Below, piece after piece: positions 8,524-16,722 of a stretch of 64,000 nucleotides of DNA. Position numbers and translations under genes: made by a program. This DNA comes from Halarsenatibacter sp964630835 (GTDB lineage Bacteria > Bacillota > Halanaerobiia > Halanaerobiales > Halarsenatibacteraceae), in NCBI GenBank assembly GCA_964630835.1, contig CAZVZM010000002.1, positions 41,063 to 105,062 on the forward strand. The letters are read 5' to 3'. Every line of letters begins with the position of its first letter. Position 1 is the first letter of the stretch. The notes beneath the pieces are model-generated. The model was not told where the DNA came from. It was given only the letters and a program-made list of their open reading frames with translations, and ran no database searches.

Positions 8524-8624
8524 GGTTATCGCCTCCTTTACTGTAGTCTGGATCCTGCAGATATGTATTTCATGTTTTTTGGCTGTATTCCTTCTTCTCA
8601 GGGAGAGAAAGGTGGTAATGGCCC

Positions 8625-9284
8625 ATGATTATGGAAGATGAAAGAAAAAAATTGATAAAATTCGGTCGCAAAATGCTTAATTCCGGTCTAACTGCGGGAA
8701 CCGGGGGCAATTTGAGCATTTTTGATCACCATGAGGATCTGCTGGCGATAACTCCCAGCGGAATACCCTATGAAAAAATGCAGACCGGGGATACTGTTAT
8801 TACTGACATAAACGGCAATACAATTGCAGGAACTGCGAAACCCTCCAGCGAGTTATCCCTTCACATCGAAATCTATAGAAATCGCAGAGATATAAATGCT
8901 GTAATACATACTCACTCCCCTTTTGCCGTTACCGTATCATGCCTTGAAGAGGAGATCCCTCCTGTGCATTATTTGGTTGCAGATGCAGGCGGAGAAATAG
9001 TCCCCTGTGCGGGTTACGCCCGTTTTGGCAGCAGAGATCTTGCTAAAAAAGTTTCAGAGACTCTGGGAGATAAATATCAGGCCGCACTCATGGCCCATCA
9101 TGGCCTCATAGCCTGCGGACAGGATATCGAGGGAGCTTACAGTACGGCTGAGAATATCGAATTTGTCGCTGAGATTTACTGGCGAATTTGCGCTGTTGGA
9201 GAGCCGAAAACCCTTGATTCGGAGAGGATGCAGGATGTAATCTCCGCCTTTTCAGATTACGGTCAGAGAGAGGACTTTGACTGA
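8625..9284 (+). CDS. Class II aldolase/adducin family protein (fuculose- or ribulose-phosphate aldolase like)
   Basis: This 219-residue zinc enzyme belongs to the AraD/FucA family, which cleaves or epimerises sugar phosphates such as L-fuculose-1-phosphate or L-ribulose-5-phosphate. The signature blocks are GLTAGTGGNLS for phosphate binding, ITPSGIPYE, KPSSELSLH with the catalytic Glu, VIHTHSPFA with zinc ligands, and MAHHGLI with the third zinc His. A divergent 101-base gap separates it from sfsA. The MDR dehydrogenase begins about 40 bases after its stop, suggesting a small sugar- or polyol-degradation operon: dehydrogenase plus aldolase. The exact substrate cannot be set without kinase or isomerase genes, which are absent here. 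Confidence 0.88.
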   Translation: MIMEDERKKLIKFGRKMLNSGLTAGTGGNLSIFDHHEDLLAITPSGIPYEKMQTGDTVITDINGNTIAGTAKPSSELSLHIEIYRNRRDINAVIHTHSPFAVTVSCLEEEIPPVHYLVADAGGEIVPCAGYARFGSRDLAKKVSETLGDKYQAALMAHHGLIACGQDIEGAYSTAENIEFVAEIYWRICAVGEPKTLDSERMQDVISAFSDYGQREDFD

Positions 9285-9324
9285 TTGAGAGGTGGAGCCC
9301 TGTAAATTAACAATAAAAGGAGGG

Positions 9325-10284
9325 ATGGCTATCAGAGCGCTTGTCTTTCAAAATGGAGAAATGAAGCTTAAAGAGGTAGAGCCTCCTCTTCCTGATAAAG
9401 GTGAGGTGCTAATAAATGTTGAGCTGGCCGGAATATGCAATACTGATCTGGAGATATTGTCCGGGATGATTGACTTCACAGGCATACCGGGTCATGAATT
9501 TGTTGGCAGAGTTGTCGAGGACAGCGGTGGTTCCCTCGAAGATGAAATAGTGGTGGGGGAGATCAATATTCCCTGCCATGAATGTGAACGCTGTCTGCGC
9601 TGTGATTACATACATTGTCAGAACATTAAAACTCTTGGCATGAGAGGTCATGATGGTGTATTTGCGGAGTACGCAGTTCTCCCCCGGGAAAATGTCCACC
9701 CTGTTCCGTCCGGTGTGGGCAAAAGGGAAGCTGTCTTTGTCGAACCTATTGCAGCTGCTGTGGAGATAGTAGAGCAGTATCACATAAAACCCTCAGAGGA
9801 GATAGTTGTTCTGGGAGATGGCAAACTGGGCCAGGTAACTGCGCGGGCTCTTAACGCGCTCGGTTATGAGGTTGCTATGGTGGGCCGGCATCAAAGTAAG
9901 CTCGCTGCCCTTTCCTGTCCTGGTATCTCCACTTATCTGGAAAAGGATTTTTCCCGGGACTCTGATGTTCCGGTTGTGGTGGAGGCGACCGGAAGCAGCG
10001 GTGGATTGGAGGCCGCTATTGATATAGTAGCACCCAGGGGAAAAATCATATTTAAAACCACCACCTCCGAGGAATATAAAATAAATCTGGCTTCTCTGGC
10101 AATAGATGAGGTAAAAATTTTGGGCTCTCGCTGCGGACCCTTTGAGCCGGCTCTCAAACTTTTAAAGCAAAATGATCTTCGTCTGGAGGAGATTATTACT
10201 GCGGAGTACCCATTAGATGAGGCTGAGGAGGCATTTGAAATAGTTCGGGAAAAAGACTCGCTCAAGGTGCTTTTGAAGCCCTGA
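9325..10284 (+). CDS. Zinc-dependent MDR-family alcohol/polyol dehydrogenase
   Basis: The protein is a medium-chain dehydrogenase of about 319 residues. It shows the catalytic-zinc region GICNTDLEILSG, GHEFVG, the structural-zinc set CHECERCLRCDYIHC, and a Rossmann NAD(P) site at VVLGDGKLGQVTARAL. It probably oxidises a sugar alcohol or secondary alcohol feeding the aldolase upstream. The start is uncertain. An ATG at 9325 lies only one base after AAAGGAGG; an in-frame GTG at 9292 lacks an SD; and an ATC at 9331 lies seven bases after the SD, exactly where most relatives have Met (M-[KR]-A-L-V-F). I give the ATG. The gene ends before a repeat remnant, with no clear terminator. Confidence 0.85.
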   Translation: MAIRALVFQNGEMKLKEVEPPLPDKGEVLINVELAGICNTDLEILSGMIDFTGIPGHEFVGRVVEDSGGSLEDEIVVGEINIPCHECERCLRCDYIHCQNIKTLGMRGHDGVFAEYAVLPRENVHPVPSGVGKREAVFVEPIAAAVEIVEQYHIKPSEEIVVLGDGKLGQVTARALNALGYEVAMVGRHQSKLAALSCPGISTYLEKDFSRDSDVPVVVEATGSSGGLEAAIDIVAPRGKIIFKTTTSEEYKINLASLAIDEVKILGSRCGPFEPALKLLKQNDLRLEEIITAEYPLDEAEEAFEIVREKDSLKVLLKP

Positions 10285-10304
10285 AATAGCAGTTTTTCTC
10301 CAGA

Positions 10305-10445
10305 ACCAAAAACCTGTGCTCCCCCTGCGAGAGTTCCTCCCTGAGCTTAAATTCAGCCGGCACCTCCTGAGCCGGAGAAAAGATTTTTGGGCCTGGATCT
10401 GACCCAGGCTTCAAAAAATTCGAGTATGCTTCGCCTTATAGCTTC
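10305..10445. repeat. Composite remnant of the dispersed element with a second module
   Basis: Bases 10390-10445 (GGCCTGGATCTGACC... then CTTCGCCTTATAGCTTC) match the right half of the palindromic element. Bases 10328-10375 (GCGAGAGTTCCTCCCTGAGC ... CTCCTGAGCCGG) match a module at 32078-32122 that the standard copies lack. The repeat sits in the 278-base gap before the dehydrogenase-complex operon. Confidence 0.6.
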
Positions 10446-10562
10446 ATTTAAATTCACAGCTTTTCAAGCCTTATTATATTCGGGCAGGAATACGGTTGCT
10501 GAAGCAGAATACTGTATATAAGGTTAAAGAAAGTTTTCACTATTCAGGGAAGGAGTGAATAG

Positions 10563-10883
10563 GTGGGCATGAGAATAAAAAATCATCCAGTACTTGATTT
10601 CGATCGCGGCGAGAAATTGACTTTTTATTACAACGGGCAGAAAATTGAAGCTTTTGAGGGGGAAACTATTGCTGCAGCCCTGCATGCCGCCGGTATTAGG
10701 GAGCTCAAGAAAAGCCTGCATCATGAGCGGCCGCGGGGATTTTTTTGTGCTATAGGTAATTGTTCATCGTGTCTTATGATCGTTGATGGGGAGCCAAACG
10801 TAAAAACCTGTGTGACCGAAGTTGAGGAAGGCATGAGGGTTGAGGAACAGAAAGGAAAGGGTGATCTGAGTGCAGACATGTGA
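10563..10883 (+). CDS. (2Fe-2S) subunit of an FAD-dependent amine dehydrogenase complex
   Basis: This 106-residue protein carries a plant-type 2Fe-2S site, CAIGNCSSC with a distant Cys in KTCVTEVEEG. It matches the N-terminal domain of sarcosine oxidase alpha, HcnA, and archaeal proline dehydrogenase alpha subunits. In many relatives this domain is fused to the FAD protein that follows; here it is a separate gene that overlaps the next by 14 bases. It should pass electrons within the complex. The start is GTG 10563, seven bases after AAGGAG; an ATG two codons later is too far from it. First gene of a tight five-gene operon. Confidence 0.87.
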   Translation: MGMRIKNHPVLDFDRGEKLTFYYNGQKIEAFEGETIAAALHAAGIRELKKSLHHERPRGFFCAIGNCSSCLMIVDGEPNVKTCVTEVEEGMRVEEQKGKGDLSADM

Positions 10884-11994
10884 GCTGGCTGTTATTGGCG
10901 GAGGACCTGCCGGGCTGGCTGCGGCTCTGAAGGCAGCTGAGATGGGTATGCAGGATATAGTGCTGCTGGAAAGGGACGATTTTTTGGGCGGGCAGCTTGT
11001 AAAGCAGACACACAAGTTTTTCGGCGCCCGGCAGGAGTATGCTGGCATGAGAGGAATTGAGATTGCAGAGATGTTTAGAGAGAAAATAGAAGAAGAAAGT
11101 GTCATACAGGTCAAAACAGATGCTGTTGTTCAGGGTTTTTACGAGGACGATGTTTTAACCTATACCCGGGGGAAGAGTTTCAGGCAGCTGGCTCCGGAGA
11201 AGATTATTCTGGCCACAGGAGCTTCAGAAAAGATGCTTGCTTTTCCCGGCAATGATCTGCCCGGGATATACGGAGCCGGGGCAGTACAGACTCTCATGAA
11301 TGTATACGGGATTGTGCCCGGAAGGAAAATTTTGATGGTGGGGGGAGGCAATATTGGATTAATTGTAGCGTATCAGCTCCTGCAGGCGGGAGTTGATGTG
11401 GCTGCTGTCATTGAAGCTGAGGCTGAAATAGGTGGTTATGCTGTGCATGCCTCCAAGATCAGACGCTGTGATGTCCCCATTATGACCGGCTACTCAATAA
11501 AAAAAGCCCTGGGTGAGAGAGAGGTTGGGACAGCTGTCATCCATGAGCTAAATGAAGAATGGGAGCCTGTATCCGGAACTGAAGAGGAGCTTGAGGTGGA
11601 CACTATATGCCTGGCTGTGGGGCTTTCACCGCTGATAGATCTGGCCGTGCAGGCCGGATGTAACATGGCTTACATACCGGAATTTGGCGGAGATGTGCCC
11701 TGGCGAGACGATCAGATGCAGACGAGCCACAGTGATGTTTTAGTGGCCGGAGATGCAGCCGGAGTGGAGGAGGCTACTGCCGCCATTCTTGAGGGGGAGC
11801 TGGCGGCCTGTGCTGCTGTTAAGGACAGCCGGGGCAGCGGAAGCTCCCTCCAGGCTGAGATGGATGAGATTAGAAATAAGCTCCAGCGGCTCAGGAGAGG
11901 GCCTGTTGGTGATGATATTCGCAGGGGACTTAATAAATTGAGGAGGTATGATGATGCTGGAGCGGACAGGTATTCCTGCCAAAAAAGAGCTTGA
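10870..11994 (+). CDS. FAD/NAD(P)-binding alpha subunit of an amine or imino-acid dehydrogenase complex
   Basis: This 374-residue flavoprotein has an FAD motif LAVIGGGPAGLAAALKA at the start and a second dinucleotide motif ILMVGGGNIGLIVAYQL near residue 155, then VLVAGDAAGVEEATAAI. It resembles HcnB, sarcosine oxidase alpha and the alpha subunit of dye-linked L-proline dehydrogenases. Relatives of this class often carry a fused N-terminal 2Fe-2S domain and a fused BFD-type cluster; here both are separate genes, upstream and downstream. The C-terminal tetrahydrofolate-binding domain of sarcosine oxidase is absent. Likely role: take electrons from the beta subunit and hand them to NAD or an acceptor. 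The GTG start overlaps the preceding gene. Confidence 0.87.
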   Translation: MQTCELAVIGGGPAGLAAALKAAEMGMQDIVLLERDDFLGGQLVKQTHKFFGARQEYAGMRGIEIAEMFREKIEEESVIQVKTDAVVQGFYEDDVLTYTRGKSFRQLAPEKIILATGASEKMLAFPGNDLPGIYGAGAVQTLMNVYGIVPGRKILMVGGGNIGLIVAYQLLQAGVDVAAVIEAEAEIGGYAVHASKIRRCDVPIMTGYSIKKALGEREVGTAVIHELNEEWEPVSGTEEELEVDTICLAVGLSPLIDLAVQAGCNMAYIPEFGGDVPWRDDQMQTSHSDVLVAGDAAGVEEATAAILEGELAACAAVKDSRGSGSSLQAEMDEIRNKLQRLRRGPVGDDIRRGLNKLRRYDDAGADRYSCQKRA

Positions 11995-12448
11995 TGAGAT
12001 TACCCCATCGCCTGAAAGGTTGAAAGAGGGGCCGGTAGCCATCTTCGAATGTTACCGTGAGATCCCCTGTGATCCCTGCTATTATTCGTGCCCCGTGGAG
12101 GCGGTGGAGGAGTTTGTGGACATAAATGATCTTCCGGAAGTGGATTTCGAAAAGTGCACCGGCTGCGGGCAGTGTATAGCCGCCTGTCCGGGTCTTGCAG
12201 TTTTTGTCGTCGATTTTACCCACGGTGAAGAAAGGGGATTGATTGGCCTTCCGTATGAATTTACTCCTCTTCCGGATGAGGGAGAGACGGTAACAGCTTT
12301 AAATCACGCGGGAGAGGAACTGGGAAGTGCTGTCGTTCATAGAGTTCGAAAAAATCAGGAAACCCCGGTTGTCTGGCTGGAAATTGAAAAAGATTATCTG
12401 CTCCAGGTAAGGCATTTTTTTAGAGCTGAGGAGGAAACTGAAAGATGA
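11954..12448 (+). CDS. 4Fe-4S ferredoxin-like subunit of the dehydrogenase complex
   Basis: This protein of about 164 residues has two cysteine clusters: one in the region CYREIPCDPCYYSCP and a full CTGCGQCIAACPG. It is the counterpart of the small ferredoxin-like subunit (PdhF-like) in archaeal proline dehydrogenase operons. Three consecutive in-frame ATG codons (11948, 11951, 11954) begin it; the third is seven bases from AGGAGG and is chosen. It overlaps the end of the alpha gene by about 40 bases and overlaps the BFD-type gene at an ATGA-like junction, so translation is probably coupled. Confidence 0.87.
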   Translation: MLERTGIPAKKELDEITPSPERLKEGPVAIFECYREIPCDPCYYSCPVEAVEEFVDINDLPEVDFEKCTGCGQCIAACPGLAVFVVDFTHGEERGLIGLPYEFTPLPDEGETVTALNHAGEELGSAVVHRVRKNQETPVVWLEIEKDYLLQVRHFFRAEEETER

Positions 12449-12723
12449 AAAATGAAGAGGAAGTAATAATTTGTCGCTGTGAGGACATAAGTCTTGCCGA
12501 GCTGCGTGCGGTTATCGAAGAGGGATATCATACGATTGAGGAGATAAAAAGGCAGACAAGACTCAGCATGGGTCCCTGCCGGGGCAGCACATGTCTCGAA
12601 TTGATCGATTCAATTCTGGCCGGGTACCGCGGCTGCAGACGGAAGGATATTAAAATGCCCACCAACCGTCCTCCGCTCGAGGGGATAAAGCTGGGAATTT
12701 TAGCGGGTGATAGCCATGAGTAA
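12445..12723 (+). CDS. BFD-type (2Fe-2S) subunit of the dehydrogenase complex
   Basis: This 92-residue protein carries the BFD-like [2Fe-2S] arrangement: ICRCEDI near the start and CRGSTC about 33 residues later, within the pattern seen at the C-terminus of nitrite-reductase and HcnB-type proteins. It is the likely counterpart of the small PdhX-type subunit in proline dehydrogenase operons. It overlaps the ferredoxin gene by four bases and the beta gene by eight, so the subunits are expected in fixed proportion. A function outside the complex is unlikely. Confidence 0.86.
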   Translation: MKNEEEVIICRCEDISLAELRAVIEEGYHTIEEIKRQTRLSMGPCRGSTCLELIDSILAGYRGCRRKDIKMPTNRPPLEGIKLGILAGDSHE

Positions 12724-13861
12724 AACAGCTGAAGCTGTCGTAATAGGAGGCGGAGTGGTAGGGCTGGCCGTGGCCTACAATCTGGCCCGTAGAGGAATGA
12801 ATGACGTTATGCTCCTGGAGAGGTCGTATCCGGGCAGCGGAGCTACAGGCCGCTGTGGAGCCGGGATAAGGCAGCAGTGGGGCACAGAGATGAACTGCCG
12901 CCTCGCCCGGGGGAGCATGGAGATATTTGAAAATATGTCTGAGAGATTAAAGGTGGATGTGGATATAGATTTAAAGCAGAGAGGTTATCTGCTGCTGGCT
13001 TTTTCCGAAGCTGAGATGGAGCAGTTTCGAAAAAATATTGAGCTGCAGAACAGCCTCGATATCCCCTCGCGCAAGGTTACTCCGGAGGAAGCAAAGGAAA
13101 TAGTTCCTCACCTGAATAAAGATGGCATCATAGGAGGGGCTTTCTGTCCGACTGACGGACATGCTGATCCCTTCAGGGTCGTTGAAGCTTACGTTAAAGC
13201 ATCCGAAAGGCTGGGAGTGGAGATACTTACCCACACAGAAGCTCTGGACATTGAACTTCAGGGAGGAGAAATTTCCGGGGTGCACTCAGAAAAGGGTTTT
13301 ATCAGCACTCCCAGAGTTATAAATGCGGCTGGAGGATATTCCCGCCAGATTGCCGATATGGTGAATCTCGATCTGCCTGTAAAATCTGAAAGGCATGAAA
13401 TTTTGGTTACAGAGAGAGTTGAGCCCATGCAGGATCCGATGGTCATGTCATTCTCATACAATATTTACTGTCAGCAGACTCCTAAAGGTCCATTTTTGAT
13501 GGGATTTGGTGATCCCGATGAGCCCGACAGTTTGAATATTAATTCGAGCTGGCAGTTTCTGGAGGAGATGGCAGAAAAGGCGGTAAATCTCCTGCCTCCC
13601 CTGAAAGGTCTGCGGGTGGTAAGGCAGTGGGCCGGACTTTACAATATTACTCCCGATCGTCAGCCGATTATAGCTGAAGCGGAAAAAGTTTCCGGCTTTT
13701 ACATGGCAATAGGTTTTAGCGGTCATGGATTTATGATTGCTCCCATGACGGCCATAATTCTGGCGGATATGATAACCGGGAGGGAGCCGGAGATGGAGCT
13801 GGACCTTGACTTGAAGAGATTTGAACGAGGAGACCTTATCCTTGAACCCTCGGTGGTATAG
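12716..13861 (+). CDS. FAD-dependent catalytic beta subunit, DAO family (proline/sarcosine dehydrogenase like)
   Basis: This 381-residue flavoprotein of the D-amino acid oxidase fold starts with an FAD motif AVVIGGGVVGLAVAYNLA, followed by GSGATGRCGAGIRQQWG and a C-terminal RQWAGLYNITPDRQPI with GFSGHGFMIAP, features shared by sarcosine oxidase beta and archaeal L-proline dehydrogenase beta. It should oxidise a secondary or tertiary amine such as proline, hydroxyproline, sarcosine or dimethylglycine; the substrate cannot be chosen from sequence. In a halophile, osmolyte breakdown (betaine-derived sarcosine or proline) is an attractive guess. I prefer ATG 12716 to the upstream GTG at 12707 on SD spacing. 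Last gene of the operon. Confidence 0.87.
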   Translation: MSKTAEAVVIGGGVVGLAVAYNLARRGMNDVMLLERSYPGSGATGRCGAGIRQQWGTEMNCRLARGSMEIFENMSERLKVDVDIDLKQRGYLLLAFSEAEMEQFRKNIELQNSLDIPSRKVTPEEAKEIVPHLNKDGIIGGAFCPTDGHADPFRVVEAYVKASERLGVEILTHTEALDIELQGGEISGVHSEKGFISTPRVINAAGGYSRQIADMVNLDLPVKSERHEILVTERVEPMQDPMVMSFSYNIYCQQTPKGPFLMGFGDPDEPDSLNINSSWQFLEEMAEKAVNLLPPLKGLRVVRQWAGLYNITPDRQPIIAEAEKVSGFYMAIGFSGHGFMIAPMTAIILADMITGREPEMELDLDLKRFERGDLILEPSVV

Positions 13862-14240
13862 TTTTATAGTTCTCACCATAACAACCTGAAAAAATGTTGT
13901 ATATACTGAAAAAATAGCTGCTTAATAAGTTTGATTTTGGTTCTTCTCCGCAACCGTGGTGAAATTTACGACATATGCCTGTAAAGTGATAACTGCTCAT
14001 CTCCTATTAAAGGAAGCTATGAGGCGAAGTGATATTCGAAATTTTTCGAAGCCCGGGTCAGGTCTATGGCCGAAAACTAAACTGAAGCAGAGGAAAAATT
14101 TCATTGTGAGCGGAGCCTCATAGCTTCCTCCAGCAACTGATGTGGAGAAGAACTTTATTTTTTATTTGATGAAAGACTTCGCCACGATATCCAGTATATT
14201 TACCGCTGGGGTTGACTTCTATGCAACAGCTTTCTCGTTT
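13862..14240. other. Intergenic stretch holding the best-preserved repeat element
   Basis: This 379-base region lies between convergent genes. Apart from the element at 13939-14153 it has a small CAAC...GTTG hairpin near 13883 and no gene. Confidence 0.6.
13939..14153. repeat. Dispersed palindromic element, complete reference copy
   Basis: The ends GTTCTTCTCC (13940-13949) and GGAGAAGAAC (14144-14153) are perfect 10-base inverted repeats. Inside are two more perfect nested inverted pairs: GGAAGCTATGAGGC (14012-14025) with GCCTCATAGCTTCC (14115-14128), and GAAATTTTTC (14038-14047) with GAAAAATTTC (14093-14102). No coding frame of note. It has the build of a MITE, a non-autonomous transposable element. 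A target-site duplication is not obvious. Confidence 0.85.
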
Positions 14241-16526
14241 TTAGTCGCATTGCGACCATCCGCAGCTGCGACAGACCACGCAGCCTCCATCGCTTTCTAA
14301 AGAGCTATCGCATTCAGGACAGGTTCTGTCCTGCATTATAACTCCCCGCACTCCCTCAGATGAATCATTTTCATCGCTTTTACCAGCTGCCCGGGCTGCC
14401 TTCTTCTTCACTATCTCTGAATTGTGAAGGATTTCGCCGGGTTTGAATTTCCCCTCTTCCATCTCTTCGGCAAAATCTTCCAGGGCACGGCCGATGGCAT
14501 CCGGACAGGAGAGATTACATACATCCTGGCTGATCATTGCGGCCTCACAGCGGATTCCTTTCAGCTGCTCTGAGATTTCTTCCAGGGCCACCCCGCTGCG
14601 CAGAGCCAGTGAGGCAAGACGACTTATCGCCTCTGATTGAGCGTGACAGCCGCCTCCCTTTCCTGTGGTGGTGAATACCTCACAGATGCCTACGTCATCA
14701 GCATTTATAGTAATATAGAGCTTACCGCATCCTATTTTGGTTTTCTCCGTTGTACCTACCGTCGTGCTGGGACGGGGCCTTTTTGTCAGCCCGTCAGATC
14801 TGGCAGCTTTTTTCTTACTTTCATCGGTGGAGAGCACCTGTTCGGATCTGCTGCCATCGCGATATATTGTCACGCCTTTGCAGCCCAGTTCATAGGCCAG
14901 CTCATAAACTTCCCTGACATCTTCGGGATCTGCCTCATTGCGAAAATTGACGGTTTTGCTGACGGCATTGTCTACATATTTCTGAAATGCAGCCTGAGTT
15001 TTTACATGCCATTTGGGGCTGATATCATGAGCGGTGACAAAAATATCTTTAAAATCTTGCGGGATTTCAGATATGTTCTGAATTGAGCTCTGTCCGGCCA
15101 GCTTATCAATAAGGTCATCGGTGAGGATACCTTTGCTTCGGGCCATCTCTTCAAAAACCGGGTGAACTTCAATAAATGTATCGTCAAGCACATTTCTCTC
15201 ATAACATAGAGCAAATATGGGTTCAATACCGCTGCTTGTGTCGGCAATTATGCTAATTGATCCTGTAGGAGCTATGGTAGTGGTCGTTGCATTTCGATAG
15301 GGCTTATCATAAATGCTCTCCGAAAAATTGGGGAAGGGACCTCTTTTTTCAGCCAGACGATGAGATTCATCTCGGGCAGTATTTCTAATAAATTTCATGA
15401 CCTCTTCAGCCCTTTTCACGGCCTCCTGACTGTCATAAGGTATGCCCAGCTGCAAAAGCATATCGCTATAGCCCATAACTCCCAGGCCTATTTTTCTATT
15501 TCCTCTCACCATTTCTTCAATTTCTTCCAGGGGAAATTCGTTCATGTCAATTACATTGTCAAGAAATCTAACAGCAGTGCGGGTGGTTTTTTCCAGCTTT
15601 TCGAAATCCAGTTCGGCGGTGCCGGGTTCTCCCTGCACCATTTTTGATAGATTTATGGATCCCAGGTTGCATGCTTCGTAGGGGAGCAGCGGCTGTTCAC
15701 CGCAGGGATTTGTGCTTTCAATATCCCCGAGAGCCGGTGTGGGGTTATCCTCATTTATTCTATCGAGAAAAATTATTCCCGGCTCGCCATTTATGTGAGC
15801 CATTTCCACTATAAGATTGAATATTTCCCGGGCGTTTTCCCTGTCCACTTCTTTTTCAGTGCGGGGATTAATAAGGGAATAGTCTTCATTATTCTTCACA
15901 GCCTGCATAAATTCCTCGGTGAGGGCGACTGAAATGTTAAAGTTGGTTAAGCTATCTTCATCCTCTTTGCAGGTGATAAATTCCCTGATATCAGGATGGT
16001 CCACCCTGAGCACACCCATGTTTGCTCCCCGTCTCTTCCCCCCCTGTTTGACTGTATCAGTAGCTGCATCAAATACGCGAATGAAAGAAACAGGACCGCT
16101 GGCAACTCCGCCGGTGGAGCGTACTCTATCATTTTTGGGGCGGAGCCGGGAAAAGCTAAAACCGGTTCCTCCACCGCTCTTATGGATAAGGGCGGAATTT
16201 TTAATAGCTTCAAAAATTCCTTCCATGCTGTCTTCAACCGGCAGCACAAAGCAGGCACTCAGCTGCTGGAGATCATTATCTGCATTCATAAGCGTGGGAG
16301 AATTGGGAAGAAATTCCAGTGAGGTCATAACATCATAAAACTCCTGAGCGGCCGGCTCGACCGGTTCATCATAGAGCTCATTGGCGCCCGCTATGTTTTG
16401 GGCAACGCGATAGAACATCTCCTCGGGAGTTTCAACAACTTCTCCCTGAGAATTTTTCTTAAGATAGCGGGCCTGCAGTATTTTTCTGGCATTATCGCTC
16501 AACTCAACTTTTTCTCTGCGCTCCAT
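14241..16526 (-). CDS. nrdJ: Adenosylcobalamin-dependent ribonucleoside-diphosphate reductase (class II)
   Basis: This 761-residue enzyme makes deoxyribonucleotides without oxygen, using coenzyme B12 to make its thiyl radical. Visible are the substrate/active-site blocks GGGTGFSFSRLRP and NPCGEQPLLPYEACNLGSINL-like residues (Cys and Glu of NPCGE are catalytic), plus TIAPTGSISIIADTSSGIEP. A TSCPEC-like C-terminal tail, CPECDSSLESDGGCVVCRSCG, carries four or more Cys and probably serves in re-reduction or zinc binding. I start at the ATG with GAGGAG about ten bases upstream; a TTG six codons earlier overlaps that SD. It is monocistronic, flanked by a repeat on its 3' side. The class fits an anaerobic lifestyle. 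Confidence 0.95.
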   Translation of the reverse strand: MERREKVELSDNARKILQARYLKKNSQGEVVETPEEMFYRVAQNIAGANELYDEPVEPAAQEFYDVMTSLEFLPNSPTLMNADNDLQQLSACFVLPVEDSMEGIFEAIKNSALIHKSGGGTGFSFSRLRPKNDRVRSTGGVASGPVSFIRVFDAATDTVKQGGKRRGANMGVLRVDHPDIREFITCKEDEDSLTNFNISVALTEEFMQAVKNNEDYSLINPRTEKEVDRENAREIFNLIVEMAHINGEPGIIFLDRINEDNPTPALGDIESTNPCGEQPLLPYEACNLGSINLSKMVQGEPGTAELDFEKLEKTTRTAVRFLDNVIDMNEFPLEEIEEMVRGNRKIGLGVMGYSDMLLQLGIPYDSQEAVKRAEEVMKFIRNTARDESHRLAEKRGPFPNFSESIYDKPYRNATTTTIAPTGSISIIADTSSGIEPIFALCYERNVLDDTFIEVHPVFEEMARSKGILTDDLIDKLAGQSSIQNISEIPQDFKDIFVTAHDISPKWHVKTQAAFQKYVDNAVSKTVNFRNEADPEDVREVYELAYELGCKGVTIYRDGSRSEQVLSTDESKKKAARSDGLTKRPRPSTTVGTTEKTKIGCGKLYITINADDVGICEVFTTTGKGGGCHAQSEAISRLASLALRSGVALEEISEQLKGIRCEAAMISQDVCNLSCPDAIGRALEDFAEEMEEGKFKPGEILHNSEIVKKKAARAAGKSDENDSSEGVRGVIMQDRTCPECDSSLESDGGCVVCRSCGWSQCD

Positions 16527-16722
16527 CTGGTTCTCACTCCTCAAATTAATTAATTTGTAGTGCGGTTTAATTTTGGTACATCTTATTTTATCAATATCAT
16601 CAGGACCTCTGCAACGGTCTTGAAAAGAAATAATTAAATAAATTGGTTCTTTTCCAGATCAGCTGATAAATTTTGTTTAAGCTCATTAATGCTTATTCCT
16701 TGAAGTTATGAGGAGAAAATAT

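Noticed and set aside
10764..11114. Long open frames on the strand opposite genes (for example opposite the FAD alpha gene)
   Set aside because: They are shadows of well-supported genes: no SD, no family motifs and composition following the sense gene.
13939..14153. The dispersed palindromes as a CRISPR array or origin
   Set aside because: Copies are single and scattered, each with its own internal palindrome and no spacers; no cas or dnaA genes or DnaA boxes are present.
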